From: Hyphomicrobiales bacterium
Lineage (GTDB): Bacteria; Pseudomonadota; Alphaproteobacteria; Rhizobiales; Rhizobiaceae
Reading direction: 5' to 3'
DNA: 64,000 nt
Assembly (NCBI GenBank): GCA_900470285.1
Contig: UCAG01000016.1
Location: 62,001 to 126,000, forward strand
Shown here: positions 44,709 to 52,695 of the stretch, piece after piece
Layout of the letters: every line of letters begins with the position of its first letter
How positions within the stretch are numbered: the stretch's first letter is position 1
The notes under the pieces: model-generated
What the model was told of the DNA's origin: nothing
Databases searched by the model: none
What the model saw: only the letters and a program-made list of their open reading frames with translations
Made by a program: the position numbers and the translations under genes

Positions 44709-45734
44709 ATGAGCGAACGTCTCGAAGATATTGCAGTTGCCATGGTAGCAAAAGGCAAAGGCATTCTTGCCGCCGATGAAAGCTCTGGCACAATTAAGAA
44801 GCGCTTTGACAGCATCAACCTGACTTCGACAGAAGATGCGCGTCGCGACTACCGCGAAATGCTGTTCCGCGCGGATGATGCGATGAAGAATTACATTTCC
44901 GGCGTTATTCTTTATGATGAAACCCTGCGCCAGAAAGCCCGTGACGGCAGCCGTCTTGCAGACATCATCAAAGCAGCCGGTTCTATCCCTGGTATCAAGG
45001 TTGATGCCGGTGCCAAATCTCTGGCCGGTTTTGCTGACGAAACCATCACCGAAGGTCTTGATGGTCTGCGTGAACGCCTGAACGAATATTACGAACTCGG
45101 CGCACGTTTTGCCAAATGGCGCGGCGTTATTGCAATTTCCGACAAGCTGCCGACATGGGGCGCAGTTCGTCAGAACGCACAGGCACTGGCTCGCTATGCA
45201 GCTCTGTGTCAGGAAGCCGGTATCGTGCCGATCGTTGAGCCGGAAATCCTGATGGACGGCGTACCGGGCAACCATTCCGTTGAACGTTGCTACGAAGTGA
45301 CCGATCTGGTTCTGAAAACCGTTTTCAACGAACTCTATGATGCCCGCGTTAAGCTCGAAGGTATGATCCTCAAGCCAAACATGGTTATCGACGGTAAGAA
45401 CGCCCGTAAGGCTTCTGTTGAACAGGTTGCTGAACTCACCGTTCGCGTACTCAAAGCCAATGTTCCTTCCGCAGTTCCTGGTATTGCATTCCTCTCCGGC
45501 GGTCAGTCGGATGTTGAAGCAACTGCACATCTCTCCGCAATGAATGCCGGTTATGATATGCCTTGGAACCTGACCTTCTCCTATGGCCGCGCTCTGCAGG
45601 CTGCTGCCATCAAGGCATGGGGCGGTAAAGACGAAAACGTTCCTGCAGCACAGGCTGCCTTCACCCACCGCGCCCGCATGAACGGCCTTGCCGCGACCGG
45701 TGCATGGACTGAAGCACAGGAAAAGAATGCTTAA
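44709..45734 (+). CDS. fba: Fructose-bisphosphate aldolase, class I
   Basis: A 341-residue Schiff-base aldolase. Marks: GKGILAADESSGTIKKRFDSI, LYDETLRQKA, KWRGVI, EPEIL, and LEGMILKPNMV with the Schiff-base Lys; C-terminus FLSGGQSDVEATAHL and TFSYGRALQ. It is the eukaryote-like class I form. GGAG lies 7 nt before the ATG. Confidence 0.96.
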   Translation: MSERLEDIAVAMVAKGKGILAADESSGTIKKRFDSINLTSTEDARRDYREMLFRADDAMKNYISGVILYDETLRQKARDGSRLADIIKAAGSIPGIKVDAGAKSLAGFADETITEGLDGLRERLNEYYELGARFAKWRGVIAISDKLPTWGAVRQNAQALARYAALCQEAGIVPIVEPEILMDGVPGNHSVERCYEVTDLVLKTVFNELYDARVKLEGMILKPNMVIDGKNARKASVEQVAELTVRVLKANVPSAVPGIAFLSGGQSDVEATAHLSAMNAGYDMPWNLTFSYGRALQAAAIKAWGGKDENVPAAQAAFTHRARMNGLAATGAWTEAQEKNA

Positions 45735-45754
45735 CCAGCTTTCTTATTAAATGT

Positions 45755-45785
45755 AAAAGCCCGCGTTTAACGCGGGCTTTTTTTT
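45755..45785. terminator. Intrinsic terminator of fba
   Basis: AAAGCCCGCG/CGCGGGCTTT stem with a 5-nt loop followed by eight T; also placed to end the small minus-strand gene at 45797. Confidence 0.92.
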
Positions 45786-45796
45786 ATATCTGACCT

Positions 45797-45964
45797 TTAA
45801 TAACCGGTATGAGCCTGCAGCAAGACTGTAATCATCATCACGGCAATGGCCGCAACGGCGATTTTCCAAAAATCACTGCGCCGCTTCAACCCCGGCAGTC
45901 CCAATGGCTTAAGCAGATGTAATCCCATCAGGATCAGCAATAAAACCGGTGCAATCTTTGCCAT
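45797..45964 (-). CDS. Small membrane protein, unknown
   Basis: A 55-residue protein with two hydrophobic segments (IAPVLLLILMGLHLL and FWKIAVAAIAVMMITVLLQA) joined by a basic Pro/Gly loop (KPLGLPGLKRRSD), predicted to span the inner membrane as a hairpin. The ATG at 45964 has GAGG 8 nt upstream, which supports a real gene; the longer frame upstream to 46243 overlaps the prpE start and looks non-coding. No family recognised. Confidence 0.6.
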   Translation of the reverse strand: MAKIAPVLLLILMGLHLLKPLGLPGLKRRSDFWKIAVAAIAVMMITVLLQAHTGY

Positions 45965-46167
45965 TGCGCATCCTCTGAATATTATTGCGGCCTGACTTGT
46001 ATCTTGCCCCCTCTTTAGTCGAATGGACGTCACTTTAACAGTGTGGATTAATATCGGCTGAGGAGAATGGCGTAGTTTATATTTTTCAAAACCGCACAAA
46101 GATCCGGTGAAAGTTATTCTGCGCCTGAGAGGTGCAAGCACAGCTTGCATTGCAATGGGAGGAATAC

Positions 46168-48096
46168 ATGACTTCGGCTTATCCCGAAATTTATCAGGCA
46201 TGGAAAAATGATCCCCAAACTTTCTGGGGCAAAGCATCCGCACTTATCGACTGGTATAAACCAGCGACAAAAATCTTTGACCCTGCACAAGGCCCTTACG
46301 GACGATGGTTTACAGGCGCTGCATGCAACACCTGCTACAACATGCTTGACCGCCATATCGAGGCCGGTCGTGGCGATGTTCCCGCTATTCTCTATGACAG
46401 TCCTGTCAGCGGCCAGAAGGCTCGTTTCACCTATAGCGAGACTCTGGAACAGGTGATGCGGCTCAGTGCCGTGATGCAGGATTTCGGCATTCAAAAAGGC
46501 GATCGGGTGCTGATTTATATGCCGATGGTGCCACAGGCATTATTTGCCATGATGGCCTGTGCCCGCCTTGGTGCAATTCATTCTGTGGTTTTTGGCGGTT
46601 TCTCAGCCGATGAGCTGGCAGCACGCATTGATGACGCCACCCCTGCCCTGATTATTGCCAGTTCCTGCGGGCTGGAAGCCAATAAAACGGTCAGCTACAA
46701 ACCGCTGCTCGACAAAGCCATTGCCAGCGCCAAACATCAGATAAAGCATTGTCTGATCCATCAGCGTGAACAATGCCGATGCGAACTCATCACAGGCCGC
46801 GATCACGACTTTACAGAGCTTTGTGAGCAGGCAGCAGGACGTGATGTGCCTTGTACATCCGTTGCCGCCACCGATCCGCTTTATATTCTCTACACTTCCG
46901 GTACCACAGGCAAACCTAAGGGTGTGGTGCGCGACAATGGCGGCTATATGGTTGCGCTAGCCTGGTCGATGGGCGCGCTTTATGACATTCGTGCAGGTGA
47001 TATTTTCTGGACAGCATCAGATATCGGCTGGGTCGTCGGCCATTCCTATATTGTCTATGCCCCGCTGCTGATCGGCGCCACAACAGTGCTGTTTGAAGGC
47101 AAACCGGTCGGTACGCCCGATGCCGGTACATTCTGGCGCGTCGTTGCCGAGCACAAAGTGAAAGTGCTGTTCACTGCCCCAACCGCTCTGCGCGCGATTA
47201 AGCGAGAAGACCCCGAAGGTAAGCTTCTGCATCAATATGATCTCTCTACCCTTGAAGCACTTTATCTCGCCGGAGAACGCGCTGATCCGAATACGCTGGA
47301 ATGGGCAGAGCAGATGCTCAACCGCCCTGTGATTGATCACTGGTGGCAAACCGAAACCGGCTGGCCGATTGCCGGTAATCCGCGCGGCCTTGGCATATTG
47401 CCGGTCAAACATGGCTCTACATGTGTGCCAATGCCCGGTTATGATGTGCAGGTGCTGGATGATGCCGGACATCCGGCAAAAACCGGTGAGCTCGGCAATA
47501 TTGTCATCAAACTGCCGATGCCGCCCGGCTGCCTGCCAACTTTATGGCAGGCCGACCAGCGCTTCCATGAAGCCTATCTTGATGAATTCAAAGGCTATTA
47601 TAAATCCGCTGATGCCGGTTACATGGATGAAGACGGCTATATTTTCATCATGAGCCGCACTGATGACATCATCAATGTCGCGGGGCATCGCCTGTCTACC
47701 GGCTCGATGGAAGAGGTGATTGCCGGTCATCCACAGGTGGCGGAATGTGCGGTGATCGGCATTGCCGATAAGCTCAAAGGACAAATTCCTTGCGGCTTTA
47801 TCGTACTCAAGGCCGGTGTGACGCAAGCCCATAGTGAAATTGAAGCAGAATGTGTGGAACGGGTACGCGATCAGATCGGGCCTGTTGCCGCGTTGCGCAC
47901 AGTTCTGACGGTCAGCAAATTACCCAAAACCCGCTCCGGTAAAATTCTGCGTTCAACCATGCAAAAAATTGCTGACCACGAGCCGTGGAAAATGCCTGCC
48001 ACAATCGAAGACCCGCAGACACTGGATGATATCCGTGACTGTCTTCATAAACGCGGCATCGGCACCTGCTCGGAAAGCACCAAGCCCGCCGCTTAA
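46168..48096 (+). CDS. prpE: Propionyl-CoA synthetase / acetyl-CoA synthetase family
   Basis: A 642-residue AMP-forming acyl-CoA synthetase. Marks: NTCYNMLDRHIEAGRGDVPA, phosphate loop YTSGTTGKPKGVV, TASDIGWVVGHSYIVY, WWQTETGWPI, and the propionate-type C-terminal MSRTDDIINVAGHRLSTGSMEE, with the acetylatable Lys in TRSGKILR. It activates propionate (or acetate) in the cytoplasm. ATG at 46168 has GGAGG 6 nt upstream; a frame extension to 46132 exists. Acetate use cannot be excluded. Confidence 0.88.
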   Translation: MTSAYPEIYQAWKNDPQTFWGKASALIDWYKPATKIFDPAQGPYGRWFTGAACNTCYNMLDRHIEAGRGDVPAILYDSPVSGQKARFTYSETLEQVMRLSAVMQDFGIQKGDRVLIYMPMVPQALFAMMACARLGAIHSVVFGGFSADELAARIDDATPALIIASSCGLEANKTVSYKPLLDKAIASAKHQIKHCLIHQREQCRCELITGRDHDFTELCEQAAGRDVPCTSVAATDPLYILYTSGTTGKPKGVVRDNGGYMVALAWSMGALYDIRAGDIFWTASDIGWVVGHSYIVYAPLLIGATTVLFEGKPVGTPDAGTFWRVVAEHKVKVLFTAPTALRAIKREDPEGKLLHQYDLSTLEALYLAGERADPNTLEWAEQMLNRPVIDHWWQTETGWPIAGNPRGLGILPVKHGSTCVPMPGYDVQVLDDAGHPAKTGELGNIVIKLPMPPGCLPTLWQADQRFHEAYLDEFKGYYKSADAGYMDEDGYIFIMSRTDDIINVAGHRLSTGSMEEVIAGHPQVAECAVIGIADKLKGQIPCGFIVLKAGVTQAHSEIEAECVERVRDQIGPVAALRTVLTVSKLPKTRSGKILRSTMQKIADHEPWKMPATIEDPQTLDDIRDCLHKRGIGTCSESTKPAA

Positions 48097-48143
48097 AGCA
48101 TTTCCAGCAAAAGTGGGAACCGGTTTGCACAGGATAATGCGTA
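48094..48143. repeat. Mosaic intergenic repeat, module E
   Basis: GCATTTCCAGCAAAAGTGGG then AACCGGTTTG and ATAATGCG; same as 30772-30824. It begins at the prpE stop codon. Confidence 0.7.
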
Positions 48144-48154
48144 ATATCAATAAT

Positions 48155-48196
48155 CAGAGCGGTTCCAACGTTTCAGTCATAACTGGAACCGCTCTG
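48155..48196. repeat. Inverted repeat after prpE
   Basis: CAGAGCGGTTCCA (48155-48167) pairs perfectly with 48184-48196, 16-nt loop; AGAGCGGTT ends resemble other repeat termini. Confidence 0.7.
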
Positions 48197-48202
48197 ATAC
48201 AC

Positions 48203-48233
48203 AAAAGCCGCCGGAGATGATCCGGCGGCTTTT
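48203..48233. terminator. Bidirectional terminator prpE/trcR
   Basis: AAAAGCCGCCGGA/TCCGGCGGCTTTT, 13-bp stem with a 5-nt loop, between convergent genes. Confidence 0.92.
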
Positions 48234-48257
48234 CAAAACTACAAATACAAAGAGATC

Positions 48258-48944
48258 TTACAGATCGTCTTCTTCGTCTTCCGGCGCGCTCTTCATCGAA
48301 GAAAGCTTGGCGAAGACTTTATCCGCATCCAGCTCATCCGATTCGTCATTGCGGCTGTAATCCAGATTTTCTGTTGCCGATGCCGGCAGCAATGTATCAC
48401 CGGATTCCGGCTCAATCGGACGATTGCGTGCTGCGCGGTCAACTTCGATATCCAGATCAATCTGCGAGCAGAGACCCAGTGTTACCGGATCCATCGGCTG
48501 AAGGTTAGCCGAGTTCCAGTGAGTACGGTCACGAATCTGTTCAATGGTCGACTTGGTGGTGCCGATCAGACGGGAAATTTGGGCATCTTTCAGTTCCGGA
48601 TGGTTACGCACCAGCCAGAGAATCGCATTCGGACGATCCTGACGCTTGGACAAAGGTGTATAACGCGGGCCTTTGCGCTTGGCTTCCGGTACACGCACTT
48701 TTGGTTCGGACAGTTTCAGACGGTAATTAATGTCTTTTTCAGCCCGCGCAATTTCTTCACGGGAAAGCTGACCGGTGATAACCGGATCAAGACCCTTGAT
48801 ACCCTGTGCAGCTTCACCATCTGCAATCGCTTTCACTTCAAGCACATGCAGTTTGCAGAAAATTGCAATCTGGTCAAAAGACAGAGCAGTATTATCGACA
48901 AGCCATACGGCTGTTGCCTTAGGCATAAGAAGCTGAGTGGCCAT
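48258..48944 (-). CDS. trcR: DUF1013 cell-cycle transcriptional regulator TrcR
   Basis: A 228-residue protein of the DUF1013 family, found in alphaproteobacteria and named TrcR. Seen: MPKATAVWLVDNTALSFDQIAIFCKLHVLEVKAIADGEAAQGIKG, then ILWLVRNHPELKDAQISRLIGTTKSTIEQIRDRTHWN, a helix-turn-helix-like stretch, and an acidic C-tail (EDEEDDL). It is reported as an essential-type cell-cycle regulator; targets here unknown. GAGG lies about 11 nt before the ATG. Confidence 0.88.
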   Translation of the reverse strand: MATQLLMPKATAVWLVDNTALSFDQIAIFCKLHVLEVKAIADGEAAQGIKGLDPVITGQLSREEIARAEKDINYRLKLSEPKVRVPEAKRKGPRYTPLSKRQDRPNAILWLVRNHPELKDAQISRLIGTTKSTIEQIRDRTHWNSANLQPMDPVTLGLCSQIDLDIEVDRAARNRPIEPESGDTLLPASATENLDYSRNDESDELDADKVFAKLSSMKSAPEDEEDDL

Positions 48945-49119
48945 AAGATATAATCCTCTCGTTCGCCCGCTCCGGTAGCGCGGGACGTGGGGTAAACCAC
49001 AATTTCCGGGAATTCGTTCCCTCTATAACCAAATTTTACACAATGAGCAAGAAAACCCTGCACAGGAATTCAGCGCATTTGTAACTCACTCCCCCTGCTT
49101 GTAGGGAGATTTCGGTTAT

Positions 49120-49200
49120 GGCGTGCCGAAAATGGTGTTTTTTGAGAACCGGAGCGGAGTGTACATTTAAAGTACATGAGCACCGGACTCACAGAAAAAC
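49120..49200. repeat. Inverted-repeat region after the quinone oxidoreductase gene
   Basis: CCGGAGCGGAGTG...GAGCACCGG encloses a near-palindrome TGTACATTTAAAGTACA. Located within the 285-nt gap 48945-49229, 30-110 nt past the quinone oxidoreductase stop. From memory similar motifs recur in Rhizobiales genomes, but no second copy is in this window. Confidence 0.4.
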
Positions 49201-49229
49201 GCAATTTGCAGGCCGCCAGAGGCAAAATA

Positions 49230-50234
49230 TCAACCGACGTCGAGGACGATTTTACCGATATGATTGCCCTCTTCCATACGTTCATGGGCACGCCATGCAT
49301 CTTTCAGCGGATAAATCATATCCATCACCGGAGAAATAGTGCGGCTTGCCAGCAACGGCCAGACCTTTGATTCCAGTTCCGCCGCAATCTGCGCTTTGAA
49401 AGCAACATCACGCGCACGCAGGGTCGAACCAGTATGGGTCAGACGTTTAGTCATCAGCTTGGCAAAATTGGCTTTCGCCTTGGCTCCGCCAAGAAAAGCG
49501 ATCTGCACAATGCGTCCTTCAACCGCCGCCGCATCATAATTACGGTCGACATAATCCCCGCCAACCATATCGAGAATAACATCTGCACCCTTATTATTGG
49601 TGGTAGCTTTCACCTGCTCGACAAAATCCTGCTCACGATAATTAATCGCAACATCCGCCCCAAGCTTCAGACAGGCAGAGCATTTCTCCGCAGAGCCGGC
49701 CGTCACAATTACTTTGGCACCCAGTGCCTTGCCAAGCTGAATTGCCGTTGTACCGATACCGGAACTGCCGCCGTGAATCAGCAATGTCTCACCGGCCTGC
49801 AGCTGTCCGCGCTGCACCACATTGTGCCAGACCGTGAAAAGTGTTTCCGGAAGAGCTGCCGCTTCCACATAGCCATAACCGGATGGCAGTGGCAGCGCAT
49901 TGCTCTCATAAACCACAGCATATTCAGCATAGCCGCCACCCACCAAAAGAGCGGTCACGGCATCACCAACCTTATAGCGCTGCACGCCTGTGCCAACAGC
50001 CACCACATCACCGGCCACTTCCAGCCCCGGCAAATCTGAAGCACCGGCAGGCGGCGGATAATGCCCTTGTCGTTGCAACACATCAGGACGGTTCACACCC
50101 GCAGCTTTCACACGGATCAGAATTTCGCCTTTACCCGGATGCGGCACGGCACGCTTGACCGATTTCAGTACCGATGGCGCACCGGCCTGTTCAATCGCAA
50201 TTGCCGTCATCTGGGAAGCAAGTTCTGTTGTCAT
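49230..50234 (-). CDS. NAD(P)H-quinone oxidoreductase (zinc-free MDR family)
   Basis: A 334-residue medium-chain reductase of the PIG3-type quinone oxidoreductase group. Marks: IRVKAAGVNRPDVLQRQGHYPPPAGASDLPGLEVAG, VTALLVGGGYAEYAVV, TLLIHGGSSGIGTTAIQLGKALGAKVIVTAGS (NADPH fold) and LDMVGGDYVDRN. No zinc ligands are seen. AAGGAG lies 6 nt before the ATG. Divergent from the DUF1192 gene. Confidence 0.92.
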   Translation of the reverse strand: MTTELASQMTAIAIEQAGAPSVLKSVKRAVPHPGKGEILIRVKAAGVNRPDVLQRQGHYPPPAGASDLPGLEVAGDVVAVGTGVQRYKVGDAVTALLVGGGYAEYAVVYESNALPLPSGYGYVEAAALPETLFTVWHNVVQRGQLQAGETLLIHGGSSGIGTTAIQLGKALGAKVIVTAGSAEKCSACLKLGADVAINYREQDFVEQVKATTNNKGADVILDMVGGDYVDRNYDAAAVEGRIVQIAFLGGAKAKANFAKLMTKRLTHTGSTLRARDVAFKAQIAAELESKVWPLLASRTISPVMDMIYPLKDAWRAHERMEEGNHIGKIVLDVG

Positions 50235-50465
50235 ATCCGCTCCTTAAATTCTCTGATCCGCCCAAAGCGCTTTCCCTGATCTAGCCATATTATGCAGAAA
50301 AGATGCAATCCATAAAAATCATATCGCTAATGATGCAGGTTTGTGAGATGCTGAAAACTTATGTGGCCTGCCCGCCCTGCATTTAAAGGCAGACAGGTCA
50401 CGAATATTGCGAACCATATTGAAAGCTGCCGTGGACAGGCTGCAGCAGGAAGTGAGGAAAACGCC

Positions 50466-50657
50466 ATGTTCTTTGATAATGATGCGCAGGAAAAGCCAGC
50501 CTTCACCCACTCTGTCGGTGAGGATGTCACCCTGCTTTCAGCCGCTGAAATCGACAACCGTATTGCTCTGCTTAAAGCGGAAATCCGCCGTCTCGAAACC
50601 GATCGCAATGACAGAAACAGCAGCCGCGCAGCCGCTGAGGCACTGTTTCGTCTGTAA
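50466..50657 (+). CDS. DUF1192 family small protein
   Basis: A 63-residue protein, MFFDNDAQEKPAFTHSVGEDVTLLSAAEIDNRIALLKAEIRRLETDR..., acidic at the start with a short helical heptad region. It matches DUF1192, common in Rhizobiales beside this quinone oxidoreductase; function unknown. GAGG lies about 10 nt before the ATG. A longer frame from 50361 has no ribosome site. Confidence 0.8.
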   Translation: MFFDNDAQEKPAFTHSVGEDVTLLSAAEIDNRIALLKAEIRRLETDRNDRNSSRAAAEALFRL

Positions 50658-50688
50658 GCCTTTGCTATTTCCGGATGTACCAAGTTTC

Positions 50689-50726
50689 AGAACCTCTGCT
50701 CTCAAACAGGCGGAGGTTCTTTTAAT
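50689..50726 (+). terminator. Intrinsic terminator of the DUF1192 gene
   Basis: AGAACCTCTGC/GCGGAGGTTCT (one G-U pair) followed by TTTTAATTTT. Confidence 0.8.
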
Positions 50727-50898
50727 TTTACCTGACACAATATCTCATCAATACAAAGCCTTGCACTCTTTCAAGTGATAGGTCAGCATGGTTACACTCA
50801 ATCTGTCCGAAGCGGCAATTTCACCTTGCAGTTTCGGACGAACAGGTTTCAAGATCAGAAAACTATAAAACAGCCTGCAATAGAATAAAGGATTCTGC

Positions 50899-52185
50899 GT
50901 GTTCCGTTCTTATGTCCAGATTTTCGCACTGCTTTGCGGTACCGCTTTTCTGCTGATCGGTTCAGGTCTGCATGGTCTTTTATTGCCACTGCGCGGAAAT
51001 GTGGAAGGCTTCTCGGTTACGGCTCTGGGTCTGATCGGTACGACATGGGCAGGCGGTTTCGTTGCTGGCTGTATTTTTGCACCGCGTCTGGTGCGCCGTG
51101 CCGGACATGTGCGGGCTTTCGGCTTTTTCGCATCAACTGCGGCGATTGTGGTTTTGCTGACCGGCCTGATGGTTGACGCTTCAATCTGGGTGGTTCTGCG
51201 TGCCATTACCGGTTTTGCCATGGCCGGTATTTTCATGGTGATTGAAAGCTGGCTGAATGAAAAAGCCACCAATGAAACACGTGGTAAAATTTTCGGCCTC
51301 TATATGATGGTCAACTACGGTGCTGTCATGACCGGCCAGATGCTGGTGATTACCGGCGATGTAGAAGGCAGTTCGCTGTTTATGATTGCCGCGATCTTCT
51401 TCTGCCTTGCGCTGCTGCCGACCGCAGCATCCAAAGCATCTTCGCCGCGCCCGCTGACCGAAGTACAGCTTGATCTGAAAAAACTTTATTCCAATTCTCC
51501 GGTTGCCTTTGTCAGCGTTATTCTGATTGGTATTGCCAATGGTGCATGGGGTACACTCGGCGCGGTTTTCGGCTCACTCAGCGGTATTGATAAAACCACA
51601 ATCGCACTGATGGTCAGCTTCACCATTGCTGCCGGTGCATTAATGCAAATACCTGTCGGACGTTTTTCTGACCGTATTGACCGCCGTTATGTCATGGCCA
51701 GCGTTGCCGGTTCCGCAGCTCTTATCGGTTTTCTGATTTTTGCAATCGCACCAACCAACGGCACACTCATTCTGGTCATGACCGCATTATACGGTTCGCT
51801 TGCTTATGCGATTTATCCGGTTGCGGTTGCCCACGCCAATGACCACGCAACACCTGAGACTTTCGTCAAGGTTTCCGGTGGTTTGCTGCTGCTTTATGGT
51901 TTCGGCACCATGCTCGGGCCGCTGATTGCTGCGGAATCGATGAATAATTTATGGCCTTCCGGCCTGTTTCTGGTCACTGCTTTGTCCCATCTGACCATTG
52001 CCGGTTATGCTATTCTGCGCTCACGTAAACGCGCATCACCTTTGCCATCGGAAAAAGAACAGTTCCAGAGCATGGCTGCCGAACGCCCTGCCACACAGGA
52101 AAGTGTGCTGCTTGATCCGCGCTCTGAAGCTGCACAGGAAGATAAATCCGCCCCTGTACCGGAACCGGCAAAATCAGAGGACTAA
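50899..52185 (+). CDS. MFS transporter (YcaD-like)
   Basis: A 428-residue membrane protein with 12 predicted helices and a hydrophilic C-tail of about 55 residues. Marks: GLHGLLLPLRGNVEGFSVTALGLIGTTWAGGFVAGCIFAPRLVRRAGHVR, the MFS loop GRFSDRIDRRYVM, and FMVIESWLNEKA, typical of the YcaD/sugar-like MFS group. The start is GTG at 50899. Substrate unknown; it ends at its own terminator. Confidence 0.85.
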   Translation: MFRSYVQIFALLCGTAFLLIGSGLHGLLLPLRGNVEGFSVTALGLIGTTWAGGFVAGCIFAPRLVRRAGHVRAFGFFASTAAIVVLLTGLMVDASIWVVLRAITGFAMAGIFMVIESWLNEKATNETRGKIFGLYMMVNYGAVMTGQMLVITGDVEGSSLFMIAAIFFCLALLPTAASKASSPRPLTEVQLDLKKLYSNSPVAFVSVILIGIANGAWGTLGAVFGSLSGIDKTTIALMVSFTIAAGALMQIPVGRFSDRIDRRYVMASVAGSAALIGFLIFAIAPTNGTLILVMTALYGSLAYAIYPVAVAHANDHATPETFVKVSGGLLLLYGFGTMLGPLIAAESMNNLWPSGLFLVTALSHLTIAGYAILRSRKRASPLPSEKEQFQSMAAERPATQESVLLDPRSEAAQEDKSAPVPEPAKSED

Positions 52186-52186
52186 C

Positions 52187-52216
52187 AAGAACACGGGCAC
52201 GGATAGCCCGTTCTTT
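52187..52216 (+). terminator. Intrinsic terminator of the MFS gene
   Basis: AAGAACACGGGC pairs with GCCCGTTCTT (one bulged A) and TTTT follows; shared with the convergent merR gene. Confidence 0.8.
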
Positions 52217-52228
52217 TAGCCGATGTAA

Positions 52229-52627
52229 CTATTTACGGGCATGGAGCGCTGCCTGCATCAGCCTGCGGAATTTCGGACATTCCGTATGGGTTTCTGCAGG
52301 GCATTCAGCCACATGCCGCAAGGCTTTGCTGAGTGTTGTCAGCTGGCGGACCTGCAAATCCAGCTGGTCTGCCCGCTGATGCAGCGCCTGCCGCGGCAGA
52401 TCAGCCGAACCGTCTTTTCCGAACATGCCTTTCATCTCGGACAGCGGAAAGCCTGCTATCTTCCCCAGCGAAATCAAAGCCAGTTGCTGCAGCACTTCCG
52501 GTGCATATTGACGGCGCAAACCATGGCGGCTGAAGGATTCGATCAACCCGATCTCCTCATAATAACGGAGTGCGGAAGGTGACACTCCGCTCTTCTCCGC
52601 CAGCACACCTATATCAAGAAGTTTCAT
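52229..52627 (-). CDS. MerR-family regulator, SoxR-like
   Basis: A 132-residue regulator. The winged helix starts MKLLDIGVLAEKSGVSPSALRYYEEIGLI, then FSRHGLRRQYAPEVLQQLALISLGKIAGFPLSEMKGMF and a dimerisation helix. The C-terminus has only CPAETHTEC, not the four-Cys cluster that holds the SoxR iron-sulfur centre, so sensing must differ. ATG at 52627 has GAGG 8 nt upstream; the frame extends to 52657 across the operator. It is divergent from an MFS efflux gene and shares with it a SoxR-box-like palindrome, so it probably controls that gene. Confidence 0.85.
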   Translation of the reverse strand: MKLLDIGVLAEKSGVSPSALRYYEEIGLIESFSRHGLRRQYAPEVLQQLALISLGKIAGFPLSEMKGMFGKDGSADLPRQALHQRADQLDLQVRQLTTLSKALRHVAECPAETHTECPKFRRLMQAALHARK

Positions 52628-52629
52628 AC

Positions 52630-52660
52630 TTGACCTCAAGTTGACTTGAAGTGGCAATGT
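52630..52660 (+). promoter_or_regulatory. MerR-type operator/promoter of the efflux gene
   Basis: TTGACC (52630-52635) and CAATGT (52655-52660) are separated by 19 bp, the long spacer typical of MerR-activated promoters. The spacer holds the palindrome TCAAGT-TG-ACTTGA (52636-52649); the 18-nt CCTCAAGTTGACTTGAAG differs from the E. coli SoxR box at two positions. Confidence 0.7.
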
Positions 52661-52695
52661 AACAGCGACTCAAACAAGCCACAAGAGGAACCGCT

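Noticed and set aside
44619-45668. 349-residue minus-strand frame opposite fba
   Set aside because: Shadow frame; aldolase motifs on the plus strand are complete.
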